Both the position numbers and the translations under genes were made by a program. From NCBI GenBank assembly GCA_964568425.1, contig CAZMPO010000004.1, positions 1-64,000 on the forward strand: a DNA stretch of 64,000 nucleotides, read 5' to 3'. Position 1 is the first letter of the stretch, and each line of letters starts with the position of its first letter. Under the pieces are notes generated by a model, which ran no database searches, was not told where the DNA came from, and saw only the letters and a program-made list of their open reading frames with translations. This document shows positions 6,641-14,757 of the stretch, piece after piece. The DNA comes from CAKSQF01 sp964568425 (GTDB taxonomy: Bacteria; Bacillota; Clostridia; Oscillospirales; CAG-272).

Positions 6641-7642
6641 ATGGCACAGTTTGAAGGTTATGAGAGACGCGAGGCGAAGATCCTCGGCGTTCTGAAAGAA
6701 TACGGAATTTCCTCTATCGATGAGTGCAAGGAAATCTGCGACGCTAAGGGCATCGATCCCTATAAGATCACCGAAGAAACACAGCCTATTTGCTTCGAGA
6801 ACGCAAAATGGGCATATACCGTCGGCGCAGCGATCGCAATCAAGAGCGGTTGCACAAAGGCGGCAGATGCGGCGGCAGCAATCGGTATCGGTCTGCAGTC
6901 CTTCTGCATCCCCGGCTCTGTTGCTGAAAACCGTAAGGTCGGTCTCGGCCACGGTAACCTCGGTAAGATGCTCCTCTCCGAGGAGACCGATTGCTTCTGC
7001 TTCCTCGCAGGACATGAGTCCTTCGCGGCTGCAGAGGGTGCTATAAAGATCGCACTTAACGCAAATAAGGTTCGTACAAAGCCCCTGCGCGTTATCCTCA
7101 ACGGTCTCGGCAAGGATGCGGCTTACATCATTTCCCGTATCAACGGCTTTACTTATGTACAGACCGAATTCGATCCTTACTCCGAAACAGTCAAGGTCGT
7201 CTCCGAAACTCCCTTCTCGAAGGGTCCTCGCGCAAACGTTAAGTGCTACGGCGCAGATAACGTTCCCGAAGGCGTTGCTATCATGAAGCTCGAGAATGTC
7301 GGCGTATCGATCACCGGTAACTCGACTAACCCCACGAGATTCCAGCACCCCGTCGCAGGCACATATAAAAAGTGGTGTGTCGAGAACGGCGTGAAGTACT
7401 TCTCGGTCGCATCGGGCGGCGGAACGGGCAGAACCCTCCACCCCGATAATATGGCTGCAGGTCCTTCCTCTTACGGTATGACCGACACCATGGGCAGAAT
7501 GCACTCGGACGCACAGTTCGCAGGCTCGTCCTCGGTTCCCGCACACGTTGAGATGATGGGTCTCATCGGTATGGGCAATAACCCGATGGTCGGCGCAACC
7601 GTCGCAGTCGCAGTTGCCGTAGAAGAAGCAATGAAGGCATAA
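6641..7642 (+). CDS. GGGtGRT family protein, function unknown
   Basis: A 333-aa protein named for its own motif, visible as S-G-G-G-T-G-R-T-L-H-P-D-N near residue 258. It is soluble with no signal peptide, and has Gly-rich stretches such as G-N-L-G-K-M-L-L and a Gly/Ala/Met-rich C terminus (E-M-M-G-L-I-G-M-G-N-N-P-M-V-G-A). A strong AAAGGAGG precedes the ATG. The gene uses GTT, GCT and GGT codons more freely than its neighbours, a pattern shared with ppdK here, suggesting high expression. The family is conserved in anaerobes beside the NifU-like gene, but I know of no demonstrated activity. Confidence 0.85.
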   Translation: MAQFEGYERREAKILGVLKEYGISSIDECKEICDAKGIDPYKITEETQPICFENAKWAYTVGAAIAIKSGCTKAADAAAAIGIGLQSFCIPGSVAENRKVGLGHGNLGKMLLSEETDCFCFLAGHESFAAAEGAIKIALNANKVRTKPLRVILNGLGKDAAYIISRINGFTYVQTEFDPYSETVKVVSETPFSKGPRANVKCYGADNVPEGVAIMKLENVGVSITGNSTNPTRFQHPVAGTYKKWCVENGVKYFSVASGGGTGRTLHPDNMAAGPSSYGMTDTMGRMHSDAQFAGSSSVPAHVEMMGLIGMGNNPMVGATVAVAVAVEEAMKA

Positions 7643-7664
7643 AAAGCTAAGCTTTTATAAAAAC

Positions 7665-7707
7665 CACCCCTATCGTCATTTCGACGATAGGGGTGATCGC
7701 TTTTTTG
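7665..7707 (+). terminator. Terminator of the GGGtGRT operon
   Basis: A perfect 13-bp stem (7665-7677 with 7683-7695), then six T at 7702-7707 after a short spacer. Confidence 0.8.
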
Positions 7708-7864
7708 GGATGCTCGTTCCTTGTTTCTGCAAATATATTACCATCACCGAACTTGAACTTAAAATGCTTGTAGAAGCGGCAGTAGGAGAGTTCAATAAGG
7801 TATTTAAAACCGATAAGTCTTTTACCGACTCAAATGAGACGGAGTAGTATAGAGTCCTCCTAAA
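7708..7864. other. Gap without a supported gene
   Basis: A 45-codon frame on the plus strand (ATG at 7710, stop at 7845-7847) fills most of the gap between the GGGtGRT terminator and the tmRNA terminator. It has no ribosome binding site or promoter and its start overlaps the terminator T run, so I do not call it a gene. It could be a remnant of one. Confidence 0.3.
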
Positions 7865-7907
7865 ACAAAACACCGGGCAGAGTCCATTACTCTACTCGGT
7901 GTTTTGT
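7865..7907 (-). terminator. Terminator of tmRNA
   Basis: An 11-bp outer stem (ACAAAACACCG and its complement) plus an inner AGAGT/ACTCT pairing. On the minus strand it is followed by TTTTAGG. It lies 55 nt past the tmRNA 3' end. Confidence 0.65.
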
Positions 7908-7961
7908 CGTTTGCCCGAACACTATTTCAACAAAGAATAAGTGGTTCGGATTATACTCCAA

Positions 7962-8333
7962 TGGTGGAGGCGAGGGGAGTCGAACCCCTGTCCGAAAAGC
8001 TGTTGGCAGGACTTTCTCCGGGTGCAGGCTGTCTTTTGGGATTTCCCCTTTCCGATCGCCGACGGTCAGGCTATCGGATCGGGTAGCCATTTAATGCGTG
8101 ACGGCTTCAATGGCGAAAGGGCCGTTCACGTTCACCGCTGAATGACGCCCGTATCGGAGCCGCGATACTCTCCGGCGGACGGGCCGCAACTTTTGGCGGC
8201 ATCATAGCTGCACTCAGGCAGCTACAGCGTAATCGTTATTAGCGTTTACTTTTAAGTTTGGACCTTTTAAGAGATTGTCCGGCTCTACCCGCTTATCCTG
8301 TCTCAAGCTCCCCGTCGAAACCTTTACGCCCCC
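7962..8333 (-). ncRNA. ssrA: Transfer-messenger RNA (tmRNA)
   Basis: Rescues ribosomes stalled on truncated mRNAs by adding a degradation tag. The tRNA-like ends are present: 5' GGGGGCG pairs with CGCCTCC, followed by A and encoded CCA, and the T loop is GTTCGACTC. The tag frame (plus-strand 8190-8255) reads N-A-N-N-D-Y-A-V-A-A then TGA, ending in the Ala-Ala expected for ClpXP or FtsH recognition. Its protein partner SmpB is encoded about 2.4 kb away on the same strand, and FtsH is also in this window. Confidence 0.96.
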
Positions 8334-8361
8334 ATACGGGAGATCTTGTGACCTCTCTTAT

Positions 8362-8390
8362 ATTATACACCAAAATCGAGCGATTGTCAA
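8362..8390 (-). promoter_or_regulatory. Promoter of ssrA
   Basis: Minus-strand TTGACA (8390-8385) and TATAAT (8367-8362), 17-bp spacer, 28 nt upstream of the mature 5' end. Confidence 0.88.
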
Positions 8391-8417
8391 CAGTTTTTTC
8401 ACTATTCGATATAATAA

Positions 8418-8454
8418 ATCCGCCTTAGATTCCGAAACGGACTCTAAGGCGGAT
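8418..8454 (-). terminator. Terminator of the DUF1963 gene
   Basis: A 17-bp stem with one mismatch (8418-8434 with 8438-8454), followed on the minus strand by an AT-rich stretch. Confidence 0.65.
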
Positions 8455-8490
8455 CTTGCTTGTAAAATATTTTCGATACAAGCACAAAGC

Positions 8491-9375
8491 TTAACCGCAC
8501 TGCAGAACGAGCCATGTTTTATCAAAATTTTGATCCTTCAGATGCTGCTTTTTGATATAAAAGTAAATATTTCCGACATCTCCGAACATCAGCTCAAAAT
8601 CGTCATCTTCGATCGATGCCATCTGAAACAGCAGTATCCACTCTGCGGCTTTTTTCTCGATGTCATATTTTACATCGCTCGGCGTGCTCGCATAGCTCTC
8701 GTGGTCGCCGCAGTAGAGTCCGCGGGTCGTTCTTTCGCATTCGGTCAGCATCTCGCTCTGCATTATGTTCGCATATCCGAGAAGCTTGTGACGCTCAAAA
8801 TCACCGGCATATCCTCTCTTTTCGAGCGCGTCGTCATATTTTTCCCAATCGACATCGCCCTTTGCGTGATATTCAAGTTCTTCGTAGTTTGGATATGAAT
8901 CGGCGGCTGAGAATTTCAGGTCGTATTCTTTGATCTTGTACTCGTCCGCCATATCGTCGGGGAAGGGCGCGCTTACAAGGGATGCCGTGTCCTCGAAATA
9001 GTAGACGCGCGAGCATCCGAGGTCGGCGGGATCAAAGCCCCACACCATGGATTCGAGTTCGTAAAAGAAAAGAAGCAGTCCCTTCTTGGGTAACAGGTTG
9101 TCTTTGTCGAGGGCTGCCACATCCGAGAGATCGATCTGACACAGGAAGGAGAGCGGTCTGTTTGCAACTTCGTCATCATAATTTTTTGCGGAAAATCTCG
9201 GCCACTCGAATCCGCTCGGAACTGTCGGATTGCCGCCGAATTTGCTTCTTGTAGGCGATGTACCCTTCTTTGCTTTGCATGTTGTGATCGATATCTCGTT
9301 TTTGCGCAGTGCGTTCAATATGCCGCCAAGATCGTTTTTGTCGTTTGCGGCAGATCTTTTCTTAAATCCGAACAT
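8491..9375 (-). CDS. DUF1963 (YwqG-like) protein
   Basis: A 294-aa soluble protein of the DUF1963/YwqG family, whose molecular role is unknown. Family features seen are the early S-K-F-G-G-N-P-x-x-P-x-x-F-E-W-P segment (residues 44-59), L-S-F-L-C-Q-I-D-L near residue 75, and the C-terminal E-W-I-L-L-F-Q followed by F-G-D-V-G-N-I-Y-F-Y-I near residue 265. AAGGAGATATC precedes the ATG. It stands alone, ends in a hairpin, and has no informative neighbours. Confidence 0.88.
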   Translation of the reverse strand: MFGFKKRSAANDKNDLGGILNALRKNEISITTCKAKKGTSPTRSKFGGNPTVPSGFEWPRFSAKNYDDEVANRPLSFLCQIDLSDVAALDKDNLLPKKGLLLFFYELESMVWGFDPADLGCSRVYYFEDTASLVSAPFPDDMADEYKIKEYDLKFSAADSYPNYEELEYHAKGDVDWEKYDDALEKRGYAGDFERHKLLGYANIMQSEMLTECERTTRGLYCGDHESYASTPSDVKYDIEKKAAEWILLFQMASIEDDDFELMFGDVGNIYFYIKKQHLKDQNFDKTWLVLQCG

Positions 9376-9401
9376 TTGCGATATCTCCTTGTATTATCCT
9401 T

Positions 9402-10709
9402 TTATCCGAAATAATCATCTATTCCGTTTGCCATTCCGACGGCGGCGTTTTGTCTGAAAAGCGAGGTCGCCATCAGCCTGTCCTCGTCGGGATTTGACAT
9501 GTATCCCATCTCCATGATGACAACAGGCATTTTCGCCCAGTTGATACCCGTCATGGTGTCGGTCTCCCATGTTGTTAACCTGCGCACACCCGTCTCTTTG
9601 CAAAAGGCGTCGGTGACCGCATCTGTGAGAGCTCTGCTCTCGTCGTGCAGTTCTCCGTTGTATTTGTTCTTTGCGGTCATACACAGCCCGTATGCGCCGC
9701 GAACCGTTTTGTCCGCCGATCCGTTGGCGTGTATTCGGATGAAAATGTCGGCAAAGTAAGAATTTGCTATGTTTGCTCTTTCGGCGTTGCTTATTCTGAC
9801 CGTGTGCGTCTCTCTGATCATGAGCACACCGTATCCCCTTGCTATCAGCTCGTTGCGCAGACGAAGGGCGACCTCGAGGTTCAAAACATACTCGGGGATG
9901 TTTGTCGCAACCCCCTGAGTTCCCGACGAAAGCATCGCCTTTTGTTCGGTCGAGCCCGGTCCGAGCGGTTCTTTTGTCGGCATGGATTTGTTTTGATGCC
10001 CCGCATCGATCGCGACGAGCTTGCCGTTTGACCCTTTGTAATATCGTCCGCCGAGCGAGTCCATCTTTGACAGCGCATCGGCAGGGTAGGTAAAGGTCAG
10101 GCATTCGGTCGGGATATAGTAGGCAGACCCGAGTGCCGCGACGAGCGATGCTCTCTCGCCCTTGTCGATCAGTATCAGCGAGCAGTCAACACCTATGCTG
10201 CCGACGCTGTGATCCATGCTCGGCGTGTCGAAAAGCTCGACATCATCTGTCACCCACGCGATCGTGCCCCTTACTATTTGATCGGGCGTTATGTTCGATA
10301 TCGTCGGCGACGGTGCTGTCGTGACCGCTGTTGTCGTTGTCGTGACCTTCGCGGTCGTTGTTGTCACCTTGGCGGTCGTTGTCGTGACCGGCGACTCTGT
10401 CGTGACCGTCGTTGTCGTGACGATCGGCAGCTCTGTCGTTATCGGCAATTCTGCGGTTATCGAGAGCGCGGTCGTTGTCGGCAGCTCGGTCGTTGTCGGC
10501 AGCTCTGTCGTTGTCGGCAAAGATGTTGTCAGCTTGGTGATAATGCTCGACGATGTTGTCGTGGCGGTCGATCGTGCGCTCGTGACGGGTGTGTCCGATC
10601 TGTTGTCGCACGCCGACATAAAGAGTGCCGCGACGATCAGCAAAAGAAGCAATGACGCTGTCGCGAGCGTGAATTTTGTGTTTTTATTATCAGTCTTATC
10701 AGTCGTCAT
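9402..10709 (-). CDS. N-acetylmuramoyl-L-alanine amidase lipoprotein (Amidase_3)
   Basis: Zinc amidase that cleaves the amide between MurNAc and the stem peptide of peptidoglycan. Residues 1-35 hold a hydrophobic segment ending in a lipobox-like F-M-S-A-C, so it is probably membrane-anchored outside. A Thr/Ser/Pro-rich linker with tandem T-T-T-E-L-P and T-T-T-T-A-K-V units follows (about residues 45-135), then an SH3-like stretch, then the amidase domain with V-A-I-D-A-G-H, the NLE...RLR helix, F-I-R-I-H-A-N-G and V-V-I-M-E-M-G-Y supplying the zinc ligands and catalytic Glu. I chose ATG 10709; it overlaps the smpB stop by 11 bp. A longer frame to 10898 runs inside smpB and is rejected. Confidence 0.88.
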   Translation of the reverse strand: MTTDKTDNKNTKFTLATASLLLLLIVAALFMSACDNRSDTPVTSARSTATTTSSSIITKLTTSLPTTTELPTTTELPTTTALSITAELPITTELPIVTTTTVTTESPVTTTTAKVTTTTAKVTTTTTAVTTAPSPTISNITPDQIVRGTIAWVTDDVELFDTPSMDHSVGSIGVDCSLILIDKGERASLVAALGSAYYIPTECLTFTYPADALSKMDSLGGRYYKGSNGKLVAIDAGHQNKSMPTKEPLGPGSTEQKAMLSSGTQGVATNIPEYVLNLEVALRLRNELIARGYGVLMIRETHTVRISNAERANIANSYFADIFIRIHANGSADKTVRGAYGLCMTAKNKYNGELHDESRALTDAVTDAFCKETGVRRLTTWETDTMTGINWAKMPVVIMEMGYMSNPDEDRLMATSLFRQNAAVGMANGIDDYFG

Positions 10710-11181
10710 AGCCACCCTTTGATCGGTTGCGCTCGGCACGCTCGATCTCACGCATTGCTTGATTTTTTGCCTCAGTATCTCGTTTGTCCCAAAGCTTTTT
10801 GCCTCGGCACAGCCCGACCTCCATTTTGACATTACTGCCCGAAAAATAGAGGGAGAGCGGAACGAGCGTATATCCCTTTTGATCGGTGAGCGATCCAAGC
10901 CTTATTATCTCTTTTTTGTGCATCAAAAGCCGTCTCACTCTCAGGGGATCTTTGTTGAAAATATTGCCCTTTTCGTAGGGGGAGATGTGCATTCCACGAA
11001 CATAGAGCTGCCCTGCCTCAACATAACAGTAGGAATCTTTGAGATTTACCTGCCCGAGTCGAAGCGATTTGACCTCTGTGCCGAACAGCTCAATGCCAGC
11101 CTCGTATCTGTCGTCGACAAAGTAGTCGTGGTATGCTTTTTTGTTTTGGGCAATGATCTTGCCTCTTGCTTTTTCTGCCAT
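10699..11181 (-). CDS. smpB: SsrA-binding protein SmpB
   Basis: Binds the tRNA-like domain of tmRNA and delivers it to stalled ribosomes. At 160 aa it has normal length. Family features: I-A-Q-N-K-K-A-Y-H-D-Y at the start, G-I-E-L-F-G-T-E-V-K-S-L-R near residue 30, the D-S-Y-C-Y-V/Y-V-R-G-M-H-I-S-P-Y block, and a basic C-terminal tail (K-K-L-W-D-K-R-D-T) that inserts into the mRNA channel. GGAGGCAGGCGACA precedes the ATG. It lies between rsmI and the amidase gene, with ssrA downstream on the same strand. Confidence 0.97.
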   Translation of the reverse strand: MAEKARGKIIAQNKKAYHDYFVDDRYEAGIELFGTEVKSLRLGQVNLKDSYCYVEAGQLYVRGMHISPYEKGNIFNKDPLRVRRLLMHKKEIIRLGSLTDQKGYTLVPLSLYFSGSNVKMEVGLCRGKKLWDKRDTEAKNQAMREIERAERNRSKGGYDD

Positions 11182-11203
11182 TGTCGCCTGCCTCCGTTTT
11201 CAG

Positions 11204-12091
11204 TTAATTGTCTGTCTCGTCGTCCGCAAGTCTTACAGCCTCGGCATAAATGACGCTTTTTCCGACTCCGCGATCCTTCGCGACTCTTTTTATTGCAGAC
11301 ATTTTGTCCATTCCCGTGTCGGTATAGTATTTTATGTGTTCGAGGATCGTCATGTCTGTCCAAAACAGCTCGTCCGATGTCATAATTGCGCCCTCGATCA
11401 CCAAAACATATTCGCCTCGCGGTGTGTTTTCGCCGTAGTAGTCTATCGCCGCCAAAATGCTCGTGCGCATGATCTCTTCGTTGAGCTTGGTGAGCTCTCT
11501 GCAAAGAGCGATCTGACGGTCGCCGAAAAATTCGCTCATCTCGTTTAATGTGTCGATCAGTCGGTGCGGTGCTTCGTACATGATGACTGTCCGCTTTTCG
11601 TCGGACAACTCGCGAAGCCTCTCGCGACGCGCCGACTTGGAGCCTTCAAGAAAGCCCTCGAACACAAATCTTCTCGTGTCAAGTCCCGACAGAGCAAGTG
11701 CCGTTATCGCGGCACAGCATCCCGGCACCGCACTGACCTTGATCCCCTCCGATGCGCAGAGCGATACAAGATCTGCACCCGGATCGGATATCGCCGGCAT
11801 GCCGGCATCGGTCACAAGCGCGCAGGACTGTCCGCGATGAAGCCTTTCGACTATCCGCTCGCCGCTCTCTCTTTTGTTGTGCTCGTGATAGGAGACGATC
11901 TGATTTGATATGCCCACGGCAGAGAAGAGCTTTGCGGTGTTTCGCGTGTCCTCAGCCGCCACAAAGTCGACCTCCGAGAGCGTTTTGATCGCCCTTGCCG
12001 ACATGTCCGAGAGATTGCCGATCGGCGTGGCAACAAGATAGAGCGTGCCGCCGATTATTTTATTCTTTTCATTTTCTGACGAAGCTGTCAT
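11204..12091 (-). CDS. rsmI: 16S rRNA (cytidine1402-2'-O)-methyltransferase RsmI
   Basis: SAM-dependent tetrapyrrole-methylase-fold enzyme that 2'-O-methylates C1402 in the ribosomal P site. The motifs L-Y-L-V-A-T-P-I-G-N-L-S-D near residue 18, A-E-D-T-R-N-T near 48, L-V-T-D-A-G-M-P-A-I-S-D-P-G near 90 and the F-E-G-F-L block are all typical. At 295 aa the length is normal. I start at ATG 12091 (AAAGGTG upstream); this overlaps the end of trmN6 by 23 bp, so the two are translationally coupled. The order trmN6-rsmI corresponds to yabB-yabC of Bacillus. Confidence 0.95.
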   Translation of the reverse strand: MTASSENEKNKIIGGTLYLVATPIGNLSDMSARAIKTLSEVDFVAAEDTRNTAKLFSAVGISNQIVSYHEHNKRESGERIVERLHRGQSCALVTDAGMPAISDPGADLVSLCASEGIKVSAVPGCCAAITALALSGLDTRRFVFEGFLEGSKSARRERLRELSDEKRTVIMYEAPHRLIDTLNEMSEFFGDRQIALCRELTKLNEEIMRTSILAAIDYYGENTPRGEYVLVIEGAIMTSDELFWTDMTILEHIKYYTDTGMDKMSAIKRVAKDRGVGKSVIYAEAVRLADDETDN

Positions 12092-12842
12092 CAAATTCAC
12101 CTTTTTCGTAAATATAGTTGAGCTCGGGAGTGTTCTCGAGAACACTTGCCGACGCATCTTTGTGCATTATCAGCGGTCTGGTGACGAAGATCCCCGTCGA
12201 ACCGCCGCGCCGTCCCTCGCACAGAAGCAGTACGGGGGCTGATCTTTGATCGGCATGAACATATGTCAGCCGTTTCGGCTCGATCCCGTTTTCGCGCATG
12301 GCAGAGAGCAGATCGGTCGTCCTGTCGGCACGGTAGACCACATAAAAGCTGCCTCCGAAGCGAAGCATTCGTTTCGCGGCGGCACAAAAGTCGCCAATGT
12401 CGCCGAAGATCTCACGCCTTGCGATGTTTTTTTCATCATTTTGATTGTGCGCTCCGCTACCTGCTCGCATGTAGGGGGGATTTGCAAGTACGATGTCGAG
12501 CTGTCCACCGATATCATTGACCGATATCTCGCGAAGGTCTTTGCATATGGGAAAGAGCCTGTCCGAGAGAGCGTTCGCGGCGGCGTTTTCGGCAATAAGA
12601 GATGCAAATGAGTCTTGTATCTCGACGGCATAAGCATCCGCAAATTTGTTCCTTGCAAGGCAGAGCAGGGAGATGATCCCCGTCCCCGCACCGAGCTCGA
12701 GAGCGTGTGCACCCTTTTGCGCTCTGATGTACGCATACAAAAGATATGCGTCCGTGCCGAATGTCAGTCCGCCCTTTCGCTGTTTTATTATGATATTTTC
12801 GTTTACGCGATCAACGCGTTCGTCTTTGTTTGTTTCGTTCAT
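12069..12842 (-). CDS. trmN6: tRNA1(Val) (adenine37-N6)-methyltransferase family (TrmN6/YabB)
   Basis: Class I SAM-dependent methyltransferase of 257 aa. Motif I is A-L-E-L-G-A-G-T-G-I-I-S-L near residue 47 and motif IV is L-A-N-P-P-Y near residue 120, the signature of N6-adenine methyltransferases. The N terminus has the family's Q-R-K-G-G-L-T-F-G-T-D-A. By homology it methylates A37 of a tRNA; the exact tRNA in this organism is not shown by the sequence. It sits between the ferredoxin gene and rsmI in the Bacillus-like holB-yaaT-yabB-yabC order. Confidence 0.88.
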   Translation of the reverse strand: MNETNKDERVDRVNENIIIKQRKGGLTFGTDAYLLYAYIRAQKGAHALELGAGTGIISLLCLARNKFADAYAVEIQDSFASLIAENAAANALSDRLFPICKDLREISVNDIGGQLDIVLANPPYMRAGSGAHNQNDEKNIARREIFGDIGDFCAAAKRMLRFGGSFYVVYRADRTTDLLSAMRENGIEPKRLTYVHADQRSAPVLLLCEGRRGGSTGIFVTRPLIMHKDASASVLENTPELNYIYEKGEFDDSFVRK

Positions 12843-12871
12843 TTTTTACATTTACGCAAATTGCGCATATA

Positions 12872-12908
12872 CACAAACAAGGGCAGTGTGCCTGCCCTTG
12901 CTTTGTGC
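12872..12908 (-). terminator. Terminator of the ferredoxin gene
   Basis: A stem of about 14 bp with one internal mismatch around CAAGGGCAG/CTGCCCTTG (12872-12908), between the ferredoxin stop and trmN6. A T-rich tract follows on the minus strand. Confidence 0.6.
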
Positions 12909-12930
12909 GTACCTTTGTGTTGTACAACGA

Positions 12931-13104
12931 TTATTCCTCAGTGGGAGCACCTACGGGGCAAACGCCTGCGCAGGAACCGCAGCTCAGACATTCGTCAGCG
13001 TTGATTACATACTTTCCATCCTGCTCGGAAATGCAGCTAACGGGACATGCGTCAACGCAAGCACCGCAACCAAGGCATGCATCGGCATCGATAATATAAG
13101 CCAT
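12931..13104 (-). CDS. 2[4Fe-4S] ferredoxin
   Basis: A 57-aa clostridial-type ferredoxin, a low-potential electron carrier for anaerobic redox enzymes. Two C-x-x-C-x-x-C-x-x-x-C-P motifs are present: C-L-G-C-G-A-C-V-D-A-C-P (residues 10-21) and C-L-S-C-G-S-C-A-G-V-C-P (39-50), all eight cysteine ligands intact. GGAGGTG lies upstream, and it has its own promoter and terminator, so it is a separate unit set into the holB-ricT-trmN6-rsmI cluster. Redox partners in the window are not evident. Confidence 0.96.
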   Translation of the reverse strand: MAYIIDADACLGCGACVDACPVSCISEQDGKYVINADECLSCGSCAGVCPVGAPTEE

Positions 13105-13134
13105 TGTGAAAACACCTCCATTTCGTGATACTCT

Positions 13135-13163
13135 ATTATAGCATATACTTTTCCAAAAATCAA
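13135..13163 (-). promoter_or_regulatory. Promoter of the ferredoxin gene
   Basis: Minus-strand TTGATT (13163-13158) and TATAAT (13140-13135), 17 bp apart, 30 nt before the start codon. Confidence 0.78.
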
Positions 13164-13194
13164 TCTTTTTTGAATTTTTTTTTGAATATCTTGA

Positions 13195-14721
13195 TTATTT
13201 TTTCTCGCCGCCCGAGTTTTCGCTCACTTTTGGAGTGCCGCCCTGCGGTCTTTTACGATATCGGCGGTCATTTTTCTTCTTCTCCGACTTGACACCGTCT
13301 CTCTTGACAGTCTCCTCGCGACCATCCTGCCGTTCGACCTTCTCGCTGACTTTTTCGGCAGTCGGTATGCGCGGCTTGTTCTTGTCCGAGCTTTGCTTTG
13401 CGCGCCTGTCCTTACCCGGATTTTTTACGCGAGCCTCTGAGCTCTGCTGCTGTTTTGTCTGCTTTGCTTGCTTTTCGGACTTTTCGGACTTTTCGGACTT
13501 TTCGAGCTTTTCTGCTCTTTCTGCCTTTTCTGCTTTGTCCGACTTATCTGCTCGCTCGTCCGTCTTGCTGTCCGCGCGCTTTTGCTGATTCTTTCTTCCC
13601 GAACGCTTCTTCGATGAACCTTTTTCGCCCTTTTCGGTCTTTTCGGTCTTTTCGGTCTTGTCCGATCTTTCTGCCTTTTCGCCGCTCTTTTGTGTGGCGT
13701 TTGCTTGTTCGGATTCGGCGGTGAGAACATTGTAGCGGTTCCGAACGAAGGGCACGTTGACGGGACGCGCTATGCGTTCGATCTTCTCGCCGCGCTTTGT
13801 CGTCTCGTCCTCGTCCGTTTTTGCACGGACGTCATCTCTGTCATATATTTTGGGTGTGCCCTCGGGATCGGCATCGAGACGAACCTTGACAAGTCCGAGC
13901 AGGGGCTTGGTTTCGATCACCGTGCCCGTGCCGTCCGGGGTTACGAGTACCGCACCCACCTTCGGGGTTCGCGCGATCTCTTCCTGATAGGTCTCGTGCT
14001 CGAATCTGAGACAGCACATGAGTCTGCCGCACGCTCCCGAGATCTTCGCACTGCTCAGCGATAGCCCCTGTTCCTTTGCCATTTTGATCGATACCTGCGC
14101 GAAATCGCCGAGAAAACTGTGACAGCAGTATTCTCTGTAGCATACGCCGAGTCCGCCCATTATCTTTGTTTCGTCGCGTATACCGATCTGACGAAGCTCT
14201 ATTCTCGTATGGAAAACGGCGGCAAGATCCTTGACAAGATCGCGGAAATCGACCCTTTCGTCGGATGTGAAATAGAATAGAAGCTTTGCGTTGTCAAATG
14301 TGTATTCAACATCAATGAGCTTCATGTCAAGACCGCGCTCGACGATCTTGCTCTTGCATATGGCAAACGCCTCGTCTTCCTTCTTTCTGTTCTCCGCATA
14401 TTTCGCGTCATCATCGGCTGTTGCAGTGCGAAGGAGCTTCTTCAGCGGAAGAACGAGCTCGTTTTTCGGGATAGCTCTGTTGCTCATCGTGACCGTGCCG
14501 TATTCGATGCCGCGTGCGGTCTCGACTATCACCTTCGTTCCCTCGCGGACTTTTTTGCCGCAGGACGCAAAATGGTAGATCTTTCCGGAATCACGGAAGG
14601 ATACACCGACGACATCGACGGCGTCACTTGGGTCAAGCTTGTTCTCGACCGTGATCTCGGGGGCTGTGTCTTTTTCGTTTTGCACGACCTCGTCGTTTGT
14701 TAACTGTTTATCTTTTTCCAA
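13195..14721 (-). CDS. ricT: PSP1-domain protein RicT (YaaT) with a long charged tail
   Basis: RicT is part of the RicA/F/T complex that in Bacillus supports RNase Y-dependent mRNA processing and carries [4Fe-4S] clusters. The PSP1 domain spans about residues 35-300, with the cysteine sets C194, C199, C200 and C231, C236, C237 in G-V-C-Y-R-E-Y-C-C-H and C-G-R-L-M-C-C. The rest (about 330-508) is an extension rich in Lys, Glu, Ser and Arg with tandem E-K-T and S-E-K triplets; usual family length is about 275-300 aa. The start is TTG at 14721, with AAAGGAATG upstream. It lies 36 bp after holB, as in Bacillus. Confidence 0.9.
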   Translation of the reverse strand: MEKDKQLTNDEVVQNEKDTAPEITVENKLDPSDAVDVVGVSFRDSGKIYHFASCGKKVREGTKVIVETARGIEYGTVTMSNRAIPKNELVLPLKKLLRTATADDDAKYAENRKKEDEAFAICKSKIVERGLDMKLIDVEYTFDNAKLLFYFTSDERVDFRDLVKDLAAVFHTRIELRQIGIRDETKIMGGLGVCYREYCCHSFLGDFAQVSIKMAKEQGLSLSSAKISGACGRLMCCLRFEHETYQEEIARTPKVGAVLVTPDGTGTVIETKPLLGLVKVRLDADPEGTPKIYDRDDVRAKTDEDETTKRGEKIERIARPVNVPFVRNRYNVLTAESEQANATQKSGEKAERSDKTEKTEKTEKGEKGSSKKRSGRKNQQKRADSKTDERADKSDKAEKAERAEKLEKSEKSEKSEKQAKQTKQQQSSEARVKNPGKDRRAKQSSDKNKPRIPTAEKVSEKVERQDGREETVKRDGVKSEKKKNDRRYRKRPQGGTPKVSENSGGEKK

Positions 14722-14757
14722 TATATATCATTCCTTTCATCGCTTTGCGCCAAGCCG

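Noticed and set aside
7710..7847. A 45-codon frame between the GGGtGRT terminator and the tmRNA terminator
   Set aside because: No ribosome binding site, and its start lies at the T run of a terminator. It may be a remnant but cannot be supported as a gene.
13398..13730. Overlapping frames opposite the ricT tail that look Arg- and Phe-rich
   Set aside because: They are translations of the low-complexity Lys/Glu/Ser repeat in other frames.
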